A DNA stretch of 64,000 bases, from contig VZRR01009806.1 in assembly GCA_013398015.1 (NCBI GenBank), positions 4,886 through 68,885 on the forward strand, given 5' to 3'. The notes under the pieces are model-generated. The model ran no database searches. It was not told where the DNA came from and was given only the letters and a program-made list of their open reading frames with translations. The DNA comes from Oreocharis arfaki (lineage: Eukaryota; Chordata; Aves; Passeriformes; Paramythiidae). Shown here in pieces: positions 23,915 to 36,600 of this stretch (positions are counted from its first letter, which is position 1; the number at the start of each line of letters is the position of its first letter). A program made the position numbers and the translations under genes.

Positions 23915-24403
23915 TGTGTGAAGTGAATATACGCAGGTAACACCAAGACCGCCACAATCTGCAGCTAAAGTGTGAATTAAAAGATTTATTCCATTATTGC
24001 ACTGGGAGAGACGCACATTACACTGCTAAGTTAACCCAAACTGAACAGAGACAAAAAGCATGTGACAGACCCATTTCCTGCTTTGATATAACATCGGGCC
24101 TGGGGCATGCACATTCCTTCTCAAGGCTGTCATTTTACAGTCTCTGAGCTTCTCATCTCTCTTCTCCCCTCCTCCCACACCAGGACACCTAGGCCTATGG
24201 AGAACGCTTTTTAGTTCTTTTGCAGCATTCTATTACCTTCTACAGAAATTCCACTTCTCAAGACAGAACGAAAACAGTGAGAAATCTTCCAGACTGAATA
24301 TTCTTAGCATCTCCCGCATACAAAGTCATCTTGAGCGAAAACAATTCTAAAAAAGCCTCTTTCTCCTCATCAGTCTTCCATTCTTTACCCGTTAATCCCA
24401 ACA
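23915..24403 (-). mobile_element. Complete solo LTR with 5-bp target duplication
   Basis: A 489-bp block starts TGTGTGAAG and ends ATCCCAACA on the plus strand, so it has canonical TG...CA ends. It is flanked directly on both sides by CCACC (23910-23914 and 24404-24408), a perfect 5-bp target duplication. On the minus strand the order fits an LTR: a long U3-like part, then AATAAA (complement of tttatt at 23985-23990), then about 70 bases of R/U5-like sequence. There are no retroviral genes or second LTR nearby, so it is a recombined solo LTR. It was recognised from structure rather than from a remembered consensus; the family is unknown. A 5-bp duplication fits class I or III more than class II elements. 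It lies 244 bp downstream of the promoter-like block, in antisense. Confidence 0.72.
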
Positions 24404-25959
24404 CCACCTAAACTAAAGGTTTTGTGCAGATTATATAATATTCATTAGTATGAAGCTTGATTTCCAAAACATGATGGGTTTTTCACAACTTCATATTGAA
24501 ATGGTATGCAAGAAAATGTGCATGTGGCTTTTTAAACTGCTGCACACACATAATCATTGAGAGATATTCTAATACCATTTACAAGTTTTCCCATCTGTTT
24601 TAATGGAGACCGTGAATTTGGTAGGCATGGGTACCATGACCGCAGTGTTCCCCTTAACAGTCTCAGCAAGAAGGAAAACTACATTATTTAACTTTACGAT
24701 CGTCAAGAAAAAATAATATCCCCTTGCATAAGGCCACTAATGCCACTGGTACTGGAAGAATTTGGTTTCTATTTGTAATGAACTCCAAGACTGATATGAA
24801 TGATATCTGAACTTGGCAGTACAATAGAAGATAATTCATGAGGTATTTTTCTGTTATGCTCATTAAACATCGTTCTCTAAGTAGTTACTTAGTTGATACT
24901 GGTATCAACATTTTAACTCAAGTATCATCTTTTTTCTAACCCCCAAGGGTTAAAATTACAAAGGTATTTCTCGATAACACATGCTCTATGTGTAAAAAAG
25001 TTCTGTGACCTTGTAGAATAAAATAGAAACTAATTCCCCTTGTATGAGAGTAAAGACCTTGGAAATCTAAACTTTAATTTCTGCTATTCTCTTTTTCTCT
25101 TTTTAATGTTCAATCAGAATGGTGAGATGATGATACATGTTCCCCAAGCTTTCTAGTACTGGTATTCCATCATTTTGAAAGCATTGTTGATACAATCAAT
25201 GATGATAAATGATTCATCTCACTTAATTAGGCTGAGAAAAAAGTGAGATGCTTCAAACAAAACTATTTTGCAAAGATTTAACTTGTAGAATTTCCTAGCC
25301 TCCATCATTTTTATATATTCTAGCATGTTTTCTATCCCCATTAAGATAGACAGATCAGTATTTCGTATGTCACACATTAAGACAAAATTAAATTAATTTC
25401 TCAAGTGCAGATTGTTTCCAACCATAGTCTGTCTTTTTTGGTTGGGGTTTTTGTGTGCGGTTTTTTTTTTTTTTTTTTTTTTTGGTGATGTAACTGAGAA
25501 AATGTTATTTGGTGAATTTATTTAACTGCTCCAACCAAATGGTTATCATAACTACCAACTTCAACAAGCAATCTATATATTTGTTTGGGGAAGATTGCAA
25601 GTCAACACCATTAAACAACAAAAAAATTGGTTAATGATGCACTGACAGCTAAGCCTAGGTTTAGAAAATGTAAGTAACACTTTTGGTGGACACAGGCTAC
25701 CTTGTATGACTATATGAATTATTAGTCTTTAAAAGAGAGTAATAAAAATCAGTCATAAAAAAATAAATGACTTATCTCAAAAAAAACCTCTTGTGAAAAA
25801 AGAGCCTAGAAATTGGAATGGAAAACACAGTACTCTAAGACATTGCTAAAACCTTTCGTATCCCCATTTCCTATGCTGGAACAGGCTATGTTTAGTCAAG
25901 AAAGGCTGGAAAACATTGAATTGTGAAAGAATAGTAATGAAAAGGAGAGAAAAGAATAA
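24404..25959. other. Unique AT-rich DNA
   Basis: No gene or transposon recognised, apart from the poly(T) tract at 25461-25483. 'gggtaccatgaccgcagtgttccccttaacag' near 24629-24660 is a locally more balanced stretch without a readable frame. Confidence 0.55.
25461..25483. repeat. Poly(T) tract with G/T-rich flank
   Basis: Twenty-three T follow 'ggttggggtttttgtgtgcgg'. This G/T-rich plus T-run style recurs at 48074, 57725 and 63357. Confidence 0.9.
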
Positions 25960-26170
25960 AACTCAAGAGAAAAAATTTATGCACAGTACCATTGCTTGCT
26001 GGCCACTGACGGACGCAGTGATCAGCCCCTCCTGGCCAACTCCCCACAGCTGATGTACTGAGCATGTCATACTACGCTATGGCATATCCCTTTGGAGAAT
26101 TTGGGTCATCTGTCCTGGCCGTGCTCCCTCCCAGCTTCTTGTGCATCTCCTCACTGACACCATGTCAGGT
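25960..26170 (-). mobile_element. Second fragment of the 4218 LTR family, antisense
   Basis: The stretch 'cattgcttgctggccactgacgg', 'gatcagcccctcctggccaactcccc', 'gtactgagcatgtcatactacgctatggcatatccctttggagaatttgggtcatctgtcctggccgtg' and 'tcccagcttcttgtgcatctcc' corresponds to the R/U3 centre of the same bird LTR seen at 4218. Both ends are missing. Orientation equals that of the 4218 copy, but the 21-kb gap contains no retroviral genes, so the two are independent fragments rather than one provirus. The 63-codon frame at 26064-26255 is a shadow of it. Confidence 0.82.
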
Positions 26171-27136
26171 GATGTTATTTATATTACCTGGGATTCTCCC
26201 AGTGAATAGTAGATACTGCAAAGAGCAGTTCCATGGATTTGAGACATCAGTGTAAGTTGACGTCTTAATGGATGATGTTTACCTTTTGATCCTTCATGGT
26301 TGCAATGCAAACCATTTCATTCACTTCTCATATTTATCAACAGAAAAGAATGAAATTTAACATTAAAACTAAATTAGGGGACACTGGTACAAAAATACTT
26401 GGATGTTTGAGGATGACTCGAAAAGATGACTTAAGAGTTGATGCATATTAAATGAAATACAACTCTCCCAAACTCTCCCATCTTCCTATCTGCCTGTAAA
26501 CTGAGTCTTTAGAAATTCAGAATTATGAGAAGGTATTTGAAATATGAGAAGGACAAACTTAATTTAAAATATAAGTCCTGAAGGGGCTCTCTTCAAGTTG
26601 TCAGTGCCTGGCAATGGAGAAAGGATGATCTTGTTTTGATGGCACTAAGCTGGACTATGAGGCGATTTTGTTTCATTTTATCCTTACCATAAACTTCCTC
26701 AAAGAGTAACTGTCTTCATCTGAGATTCTGGGGTCTTGGCTCACTTGAACTAAATATGTGAGGTAATCAAAAACTAACCATAAATATAGCCTACAGGAAA
26801 AAGCAAAATACTCATTACTTTTTGTAAAACTCATTACTCTTTTTGTAAAACTGTATGTTTTACATCACTTATTTCAATGCACATCACCAAGTACAGTGAG
26901 GATTTTATTCAAAGTCTGTTTTACATCACTTACCAGCATTAGTGCATTTTAGGTTATATTCTAGGATATAGTTTTACCAGCAGAAGCATCTAAGGGAAGC
27001 TCCTCACTGAACTCTCAGATCTAACTTTAAATAAAACAGAAGTATATTGTAATGCTGGCAACAAAATTTTGGCTCAAAAATTTAATTGATATAAAAATAT
27101 GAGGTGCAAAATATAGAGAAGCACTTCATATTCCAG
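26171..27136. other. Unique AT-rich DNA with short direct repeats
   Basis: A ~20-base unit (ctcattact..tttgtaaaa) is duplicated in tandem at 26811-26850, and TGTTTTACATCACTTA occurs at 26856-26871 and again at 26917-26932. No gene other than the minus-strand exon candidate at 26688-26749. Confidence 0.6.
26688..26749 (-). other. Candidate internal exon (62 nt), minus strand
   Basis: On the minus strand a good acceptor (tttttgattacctcacatatttag) ends at 26750 and the donor ATG|GTAAGG follows 26688. One frame is open and reads QVSQDPRISDEDSYSLRKFM after a split first codon. The residue mix is hydrophilic and coding-like. The opposite strand to the better candidates, and the small size, keep confidence low. 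No homologue recognised. Confidence 0.2.
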
Positions 27137-27205
27137 TGGTAAGAGTGACTGAAAGTGAAAGGCAATTTGCACCAGCTGAGGCTCTGTCCCTTTTTGCTTT
27201 TAAAG
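27137..27205 (+). other. Candidate internal exon (69 nt), phase 1-1
   Basis: The acceptor 'cacttcatattccag' ends at 27136 and the donor AAAG|GTGAGT starts at 27206. Only one frame is open, reading VRVTESERQFAPAEALSLFAFK split over 22 codons between two phase-1 introns. The acceptor pyrimidine tract is moderate. It has the same strand and intron phase as the exon candidate at 15044-15100, which would be compatible with one gene, but no homology is recognised. Confidence 0.22.
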
Positions 27206-28629
27206 GTGAGTACCACACACTGAGATCTGTGTAACACTGAGCACGTACATTCTGAGTTTAATATTAGTTTTTAATAATAACCTCATAATTGTTCTGCTAA
27301 ACTGAGAGTAGAACACCAGAACATTTATATTCTAGTATTCTCCTATGCAGTGTTTGTAGTCTGCTCACAAGTCTGATAATTTTTACACTCTTAATGCACT
27401 CTTAATCAGGAACATTGAATTTATTCTTGTAATTTCTATTGATGACAACCTGTTTCTCAGGAAATATTCCACCATGAAAAATTGTGAACAATTGATTCTA
27501 AGCACAACCTTTTAAAACTTTTACAGTTTCACTTGATAGCTGCATGAAAGAAAAGCTTTATTAAACATGCTGTTGATCCTATTGTTAAATACAGTCAGTG
27601 TTGAACACTACTATTATTATGCAAGTATAGGCCTATCACTATCATATCCTGAACTTTTCTGAATATGAAATGGGAAAAACTGTTTCATATAAAAAATTCT
27701 GTACTTCATGGTTTCCAGATATACCTGTTACCCATTTCTTTCCTTTATACAAATATGACAATCTGTCAGGAAAGAGAAAACAAACAAACAAAGCTACCAT
27801 AAGTTTAGATAATTCCTCAACTGCAAAAAGTTTTACAAAAGAATAAAAATGTTCTGTTTCAGCATCACCTGGCCTGCATGCTCTTTTCTTGCTATTCAGT
27901 TTGTTCCTCAAAACAAAACAACCAGAAAATAAGAAGAAATATTTTGTAATACTCAAGTTGCCAGGAAAAAATATAAAAAGGGATATACTTATTTTTATAT
28001 TGATTCAAATATGAGTAAATGATCTTTTTATTTATGAATATTGAAACTTATTTCAGGAAAAGAGACTTTTCCATAGAACAGACAAGTTATTACTCTTCAC
28101 TTTGTCACACTGATACTTGCCCAGGTTCTTCCAATAAAACTCAACAGAATCACATATAGAGATCTTTTTAAGCAGGCAAAAGCTTCTAATCAGTTACTAT
28201 ATCCATCAAAATCATCAGCTTGATTATTGTATAAGTGACTCTGACATATCTCAAAGGATTTTTACATTTCCCTCATCCTTTATGGAAGCTATTCATTATT
28301 TCTAGAAGACCTGAAAAACTTTAACAATAATAGAAGAGCCATAGAAAGAACATTTTTTTCACTTCCAAAATATCCCTTACCTCTGGTAACCTTTTCTGCT
28401 TCTGAACAGAGATTCTTTTCATGAGAGCTTATTTCAACAGTATTTTGGATCCTATTAGACTTAGCAGTATTAGAAAAAAAAAATCTTGTATGGTTTCAGA
28501 AGAAAGGATTTAACTCCTGACACTTTGATCCCACAGAAACTATGTCATGAGCTTTCAGTGAGAGATCTCAGAAAATCAAATTCTTTCATTTTACTAGTGC
28601 AAAGTTCATAAAATAATTCTATTTTTTCC

Positions 28630-29046
28630 TTATATATTTCGAAAGAGAAGGCTTAGAATAAGCAAAGCATGAAGATAAGTCTTCATGTACACTGAACAAT
28701 ATGTAAAACTGCATTTAAAATACAGAAAGTTCACATGGCTCACAGCTTCCATTCGCAAGTGTCTGACCAAATTAGCGTTATGTCTCAGACAACTGGACCA
28801 CCTTGTACTCCGTAGATATGCCTGCTGTTTCTTACTCAGGGGATGAGGCTGATGGCTCTCCTTCACAGCTGAGGTGAGACAGGGATAGGCGGGGTTAATG
28901 TCACAATGAGTAGTTGCAAATGGTAGTAAACCCTCCTTAGGAAAACGTAGTGCAGCATGGTTTTGTTCTACATTCAAGTCAAAGCTTTTATAGGCAAACA
29001 TTAAGAATACCACCACTGTATTTACTAACACAACAAAAGGATTCAA
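28630..29046 (-). other. Longest open frame in window, probably non-coding
   Basis: 138 codons from ATG. The first 20 residues are hydrophobic (FVVLVNTVVVFLMFAYKSF), followed by an uncharged to basic middle and another hydrophobic end. Codon choice follows the local AT richness at all three positions, and no domain is recognised. The plus strand around 28740-28920 is somewhat GC-richer than its flanks, so an old transposon piece is possible. I do not regard it as a gene. Confidence 0.15.
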
Positions 29047-32000
29047 GATCTGTCCACAGCAGATGAACAGGTAATTCGTCTGTGGAACCGATAACAGTGG
29101 TCAGATAAGATTTAAATAAGATAGGACCAAATCAGATAGTTCCTGTAGTTCTGTTTCGGTGAACAACCTCAGACATAACTACAAGACATCACAGTCTTAT
29201 AACAACAAAAATCCAGCATTTGTTGATGTGCACAACCCCTCTCTGTCTGCCTTTTATGTCCTTGTCTACTCTCTAGTTTACAGTCATTTGGAATCGCATC
29301 CATATTTACGTGTTGCTAGTATATAATAATGTAACTAGTGCTTATAAGTTATTTAAATTATTAAATTCCATTATGTCAAATTATCAGCACTTACCATATT
29401 ATCATAATTATAGAGTTGTGCTGTCTTCCTTAATAAACAAAATATTTTCTTTCTAATAGTTGAGATGTCCCAACCTCAGCCAAATTACTTCTGTTTTTCT
29501 TCCATAATCAACAAGGAAAAGTCATCACAGCCTGTGATTCAGTAATATCTGTCTTATATGTGAGGATAATTAAAGGCAATTTTCTAATGCTAAGATGAGG
29601 TATTAGACCTAATTTTTGTGTGCATTTTTTTTCCTAATGGTTAAACAAGGATGGAAGCATAAAAGCTTCTCACGCTTGGTACTGATATAGATGCGTGTTA
29701 ACATTTGCTTTCAAAATGACTTCCCAGGCCAGCTTCCATAGATAATTCTCTCAAATCAAGAAGGTTTTATAAAATTTTAACAGGAGTGTTATATAGACTT
29801 GGTAGACCAACTTTATCTTTTCACAACAGAACAAGAAATGGAATCTTCTTTTTTAAAAAGATAAAATCTGCATTACTTTTCATAAAGCTTTTTAATTTCT
29901 TGGTTTTACAGTTTATTTTATCCTGTTTTCCTGATCCATTTATAATATACTGTTTTAAAGAATACTAAGAAACCAAAAGCCAGGAGTAATTCTGAAATTA
30001 AACAATTGGAAATCTTAAAAAAATTATTTTTTTCCTCTACTTGATCATTCAGACTTTGTTCTTTCTTCATCAGATCTTCCCACAGTTAAAATATAAAGAA
30101 AGAAAACTGACTATTAAGAAGCAGATTTAGTTTAGAGAGAATTTATTTCACTTGCTTGGTGACTATGTTCATGTCACAAAGTAGACCACAGTTTTGAATT
30201 TCTAGCAGGCTCCAGAAAAGAGATTCCTCTTCTATGGTCATCTCCATCATATTCTCATAGTTCCAAATCTTAAACTCCTAATTTAATAGAAGTTGATATT
30301 TTTTATTAATTGATTAAGTTAAATACATATCCCCTTGAGTCTTCCTGCATTTCCTCTCTCACTATAGTAATACAAGCATAAATAATTTTTTAGTAATTGA
30401 GTTTCTAAATAGATTTAGAAGAAACATTTTACAAGACAACACTGCATTCATGACAACTTCACTGTTATGAGTTCTGGCAAGAAGGTTATTCTTTCAAAGT
30501 ATGGTAACCTCTCTGGTTTATGAAAGGAACTACTTCAGTTCACCAAGATGGTACTTTACTGGTCCCCATGGTAGAAACTTTTGGGTTGCGTTCTCGACTT
30601 TCATTAACAGATGAGAAATCTCTTCAGAATTGCTGCAATTGATCCAGTTGGTAAATTGCACCCAATCTGACCAATTGCAATGAAATGTCCACACTTAAAT
30701 ATTCCAGATATTCAAGTCCTTTCTGGTAGTTCTGTAAGAAATGTGTTTTTAGATTATGTATTTACTGAATTAAACACAAAGCTTTGTGTTGGAGATTGCA
30801 TATCCAGATATATCCCCTAGATTATTATTTTGGCTAAGAAGTATTGCAAGATTTTTTACTAGATTCAAATGATTTTCCTCCATTTTTGAATGCTACCTGA
30901 GAGTAATGAGAATTAGTTATATGTCAGCAAATATTTGAAGAGGAAAGGAAATTCCCAGTTTATAGCAGGATTTTTTTCCAAAAATGTATGTTCTGTAGAC
31001 TTTGTCTGAATTCATTATACTAATAAAAATGTTAGTATTAGTGTCTTAATATTTGGGGAAGGGGGGGTGGTTTTCTTTTATTCTGATTTTTTTCGCTAAG
31101 TAAGGATTGAGAATTTAAATATGGATGTATAACAAAATGAAATGAATAATACAGTGAAACAAATTATTCTCTCTTCAACACTCTGGGCTTATGATATTAA
31201 TATAGATAATACATGTTGAAGACATTCAGTTACAAGCAGTTTAGTTAGTATCCCTTTTCCACAGCCTAATTCCTGAACACAGCAGTCAGCAGTAAAACTT
31301 GCAGTGTCATGCATTTTAGAAATAATGAAAAATCTTCTGCGGTGCACTTTGAATCCATTTTTGACACACACCTACTACAGATTTACAATAATTCATCTTG
31401 GGTGCTGAATAAGCCTCCTATTTCTCACACCTCGCCACACCACTATTTGAGGCTTAATTACAATGCTGTCTCTTTTCCATTTAAAAATGTCAGAATTTAT
31501 ATTATAACTTTCATACTTAAACCAGTTAGCACTAAGTAGTCATGTCATTCAAAACCATGTTCCACTGAAGCTGAAAAAATTAATTTTTGTTGCAGTTAAG
31601 TCCAATCTCCTGCAGGTTTCCCTTTCCCCTCAGGAAGGATATGTTCTATAACTTAACAACCAAATTATTGCTAAAACATGTAGTTCTGAAGGATTGAGAT
31701 AAATGTATTTTAGTATTTTTTTGCCAATTAAACTTAATAAACAGTACCTTCAGCTTGAAAACACATTCTGAACAGTTTGGTGTGAGCTGACTGGTATTTA
31801 GGAATTTTGCAGCAAGAAATCAAATGGTTTCCTTGTAATGTGAAAATGTTTTATGATATTTTTGTTAAATTGTGAATTCATACAACTTTTGCTTCACAGT
31901 AATTTTAATGTGATGCACTGAAATCAAATGGGTGCTTACTCAGAATCAAAAATTTGTTCTATATTTAAGAACTATATATCAACCATATTAATTTCTATAC

Positions 32001-33586
32001 TGTGTGTTTTATTCCTTCAGAGAATATCAAGTTCGTGAATTCCAGCACCCACATGGGTCCCTGAAGACACTGCGGTTTAGAATATAATTCTTCATTTCAA
32101 TTAATTACAGAAAAATTCTCCAGGAAAACAGATCAAAACAGCTCCAAAAAAATCTGTCCTTGGTGTAATAAACCCACACATTTTTAATGGAGAATTATAT
32201 AACTTTAGGTAACATTTTTTGTGGCACTTGTGATTTTTTGTTATTTTTTTCCATCATGGAATATGCGACAACTTCATTGAAATATAGCCCGTTGTAAAAA
32301 AGTTGCTTTTTTTCTGATTCTTCTGAGAGAAAAGCATCCCTGTGCATGAATATTTCCCCAGTAGTGCTAAAGATTTTACCAGCTGAGTTACTGATACACA
32401 ACACAGCCCAAGACGTTATCCCCTGCCACTCCTGTGACAAGCCTGTGCTACACACTAAAGCTACTATCTTGAAGGGATCAGCAAAGGAAGTTACAGATAC
32501 TGAGATCGAAGCCCCTTGGTTTGCCTAACTTCTCTACTCTAGCCACTCAGCATCAAATATGGTGAATTTTTCATACTTAGTTGGCAGTATGCACTTTCAT
32601 TCTAAATAATTCTGGATTTTTCTTAGTAAATTTTACTATAAATTTTATATGGAGTTCACTTGTATGAAGTAAGGAGAACGTGCACTGGAACTTGCCTGGG
32701 AAAGCCCTGGCAGACTCTGTATTTGCATAATTAAAAGTTTAAAACAGACCTCAGTGGCATGGAACGAGATTTCACTTTCCAATCTCTGTTTCCAGTTTGG
32801 TCAACAACCTCAAATTTACAGCATCTCCATATCTTGGCCAAAGGATTTCACCATGGACATCAGGAATATTGCATCTCATATGAAGTGAACCTCCTCGTGC
32901 CTGTATGAGGATTCTTCAAGGGGCAAAGGTAGCGGTGATGTGAACTGTAGCTGTACACTCTGGCCTGCCTCAGAAACCTGCCACAGACCCACTGCGCAGC
33001 CAGCACACAGCTGAAATACCTTTACTGTTCTAACCCATCCAAACGTATAAGAACCTCACACAGGATTTTTTTCTCTTCTCTTATAGCGCAGTATATTCCA
33101 ATGGAGTCTCTCACCAAAGATAAGGTTTAAGTTAGGCCAGTTTCCTTTGCTTTCCACCCCACTACAGATGATCTTAGAGACGATCTCTGTATTTTGAGAG
33201 GCTTGGAAAAGGAAGTTTTATATAAATAAAAAGCTTGAAATATTTCCTTACAATATGAACTGTGTGTTCAAAGTAGTATTAGAGACAAACACTTCTAACT
33301 GAAGTGCTCTGGCATTGCAACTCTTAGAGCATCTCATTAGTCTTCTCAATAGCATCTGCAAGTTCAACTGACTTAGTACTGAGGACTGTGTTTTAAGTCT
33401 CAGGAAATCTTTGATTGTAGATGAAGAATGTTAACAACAACAATAATATGGAAAATAGACCAATAAACATTTTAACACTTCAACAATTCTAAAGGTTTTA
33501 ATTTTTCTGTGAGATGTTGTTTGCAGGTAGAAAGAAATCATGTGGTATATTTTAAATGGTTTTATTTTTGTTTTTATATTTATAGC

Positions 33587-33602
33587 ATATATATATATAT
33601 AA
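33587..33602. repeat. Short (AT)n microsatellite
   Basis: About eight AT dinucleotides within 'agcatatatatatatataatt'. Confidence 0.85.
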
Positions 33603-36600
33603 TTTTTGTTAAGGTTGGTATATTTGAAGAAGAGAATCCAGCTTGGCACTTCCAGATGCCCTGCTGTGCATCTTTGCCAATGTGCAGTTGTCTCTTTCCT
33701 TTCAAATAGGTTTGAAGTTCTTAGAATAACCAGTCTTGGCGATCATAAATACAAATTCAGTGAAGTAGACAGAAGGTTTGTTTTATTTTCTCTTGCCTCC
33801 TGTCCTAGACATGAACACAACCACTACACAGAACACAATGTGGTATTCATCACAATATTATGATTCCAAGTGAACCCACTCACTGGTGGACGTGAGAGCA
33901 GTAAAAGGTACCAATTCAGAAAAAGGAAAAATTGATTTAAAATATGCAAATGTTTCAGATAGAAACATTCTTCTACTTTATACCATATCTATGTTAAATC
34001 ATTATATTTTCCATAGTGAAATCTGGAGTTGTAGTCTTTAATGTGTTAATCTGTTTTCCTGACTATCTACGGAACTTGGTTGGCTAAGTAATAAGTAGTT
34101 CGAAAACCTGATACCTTTTGTTAAAGAAAAAGCTGTGCTAATTAAAAATTCTGAATAAGCTCTTCCTTGATTTTCTTAATTTTCTTTTTAAAATATAAAT
34201 GACTAACTCAACTATAACGTGTGTTTGACAGAAATAATTTGAAAGTAATTATACAGAGCCAAGCATTTAAACTCATGGGTAATTTGAATGCAGCTTCTTT
34301 CACCCCTTATAATTATGTACTTCTGGTGTTGGGCTATTGAGCGAACATTACCCTTTAAAAAATGCAGAGAAAGATGTAAGTGTTCAAAATTCACTCTGCA
34401 GAATGAGACTTCAAGATATGGTACAGTAAAAGAAAGTAGAACAAGGAAAGCCTTTCTGTGAAGTACAGATGTATTTCCAGCAGGGACTTAGAACTCTCAA
34501 AACAGGTATAAGAGACTTTTTTCCCCTTATAAATACAAATTCACTACTTTGAAAAAAAGAGCTGTACAGATAGTGTGTCTACAGGCAGAGAGCAGCCATT
34601 TATAACCCTAAGATAAATAATTTTACTTCGTCTGATTTTGATTTTGCCTTTAGATGCTCATCAGTAGATTGAGTGAGATGGCTAGCACTTCCATGGGTTT
34701 TAAACCTACATATATTATTTAAAATGCAGAGATGTTTTGCAATCAATAGAATTGTTTTGGACTTATCTCAGTTAAATTAGAATGCAATTTTACAGTAATG
34801 GCTCTTCAGTGTGTTTGAATTCTAATTGATAAAGGTCACGTCTCCTCCCTGATCTTGTTGAGCAGGACAACATAACATCCTCTGGTACTGTTCATTTTTC
34901 CGCGATCATCCACTGAAGTAACAGAAAAATCATAAATACCAACATTTCAAAAAGGACATTACTTTATTGACCTTTAGCTCCACAACATATTGGAAGTTAT
35001 TATAACACAGTGAGATTTCCTCATTACCAGTCTTTAATGTTGACACAGTAGCGGCTATATATAACTTTTTATTTAATTCTGAAGAGGTTGTGACATTTTT
35101 TCCAGGGTTGGCAAGAAATTTTGTATGGCCAGAGGCAAGTGTTTTATACGAATTAGGTGGTCAATGAAGAAAAGAAATATAAGTGTGGCCAAGAAATGGA
35201 CAGTGCTTCATAATTTATGAAGCTACATTTCAGCAGAAGTAGCAAGAAGCATCATAGTGGAATTAAGAAAATTTGGAAAACTGTCTCCTGCATTTAGAAA
35301 CAAGACATGTTTCATGTTATTGAGACCATTCATAACTTGCTGATAGTTGAGTTTTTCAGTACATCTTTAAAGATAAACTCACAATTTTGCAAGAAGCATT
35401 GAATTGTTTGTTCTCACTGAGTTTAAGACCAAACTTGTTGCATTCAGAAAAGAATAACTTAATTTATTCAGGTAAATTACAGATTAAACACTGATTTAAT
35501 TTAAAAGTGAAGTTAGAGATAGATACTTGAAAAGCAGAGGTCTGATAATTTGTTATTTTATTACCTGTTCTCCATACTTGCTGTGGATAAATCTAACCTT
35601 TCTTTGGCAAGATACTATTGTTGGATGTCCAACTTCTTGCTGTGGCCAGTGTCAATTATTTTATTTTTTAAAAAATTTATTTTATTTTACAACTATTTTA
35701 CTATTACTGTTAATCGAGCCCAAGTGGAGTTGAAATTAAAAATTTAAAGTCTGTGGGTTTTCTTGTCGACTGATTTGAAAACGATACTATATGTTCATTT
35801 CATATTAGTGACCTCCTGTGTTTTCCCATTAAAAAAAATTAGATAATGGGGAATTATTAAATTTTAAATTTTCTTTGGGATTATGTCCACTCTTTAAGAA
35901 CGCAAATAATGGCTCTCTCATCTTGGAGCATTTATCCTACGCTTATCATTTTACATGTTTTTTTCTAAATGATAGTGCTTTCTTCATCCATACTTTTGTG
36001 AATTCCATTCTGTTTTCTGCAGTACCTGTGAGAGCCTCAGACTAGTGTGATCATAAAGCGTTTTGTGGAAAATAATTTCTGAGAAAACTGAGTTTAAAGT
36101 TAGACAATGCAGAACATGTAGAGAAACTGCTAGAATCCTTGTGGTTAATAATACCTTCTAATAGTGAAGGAGAAACTGGACCATTGGAAGTTCACGGGGA
36201 AACAAAAAGAAAAAAACGTTTCAGAGACTCACAGAATGAACAGAATTCATTGGAGACTGGTATCAGGTACTAAAATTATGTGAGCAATATATAATGAGTT
36301 ATTAATAAATTGGATGTTGATCGCAAGGTGAACATTATATTCATCTACCTTAGTAATAAAATGATACAATCTAATAACAGATGTAATTTTGAAGTTAGAA
36401 ATGACTAGCATTTCCATCTCTTGCATGGGATATGGCACAAGTCATCCTTCCGCCCATTAAAGTCTATGTTACAATGCCATACCATGCTGCTTGTGTTGTT
36501 CAACAAGTGTGCCATCATAGTTACTGTCATACGGCATTTTCGGTCATACTTGACAGCTTTCTGCAGTAAAAATGGAATGGTCTAGATATTTACGTGTTTG

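Noticed and set aside
23691..23957. Minus-strand frame with a long hydrophobic run as a membrane protein
   Set aside because: The hydrophobic run is the translation of the CCAA/poly(A) simple repeat.
23915..24403. CpG-island promoter or gene instead of LTR
   Set aside because: TG...CA ends, exact 5-bp flanking duplication and a correctly placed AATAAA fit a solo LTR better.
4218..26170. A provirus bounded by the two same-family LTR fragments
   Set aside because: No gag, pol or env-like sequence between them, both LTRs truncated, and unrelated elements lie between.
28630..29046. 138-codon minus-strand frame as a gene
   Set aside because: No domain, no codon bias distinct from local composition, no promoter or splice context. 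In 64 kb of AT-rich DNA one frame of this size is unsurprising.
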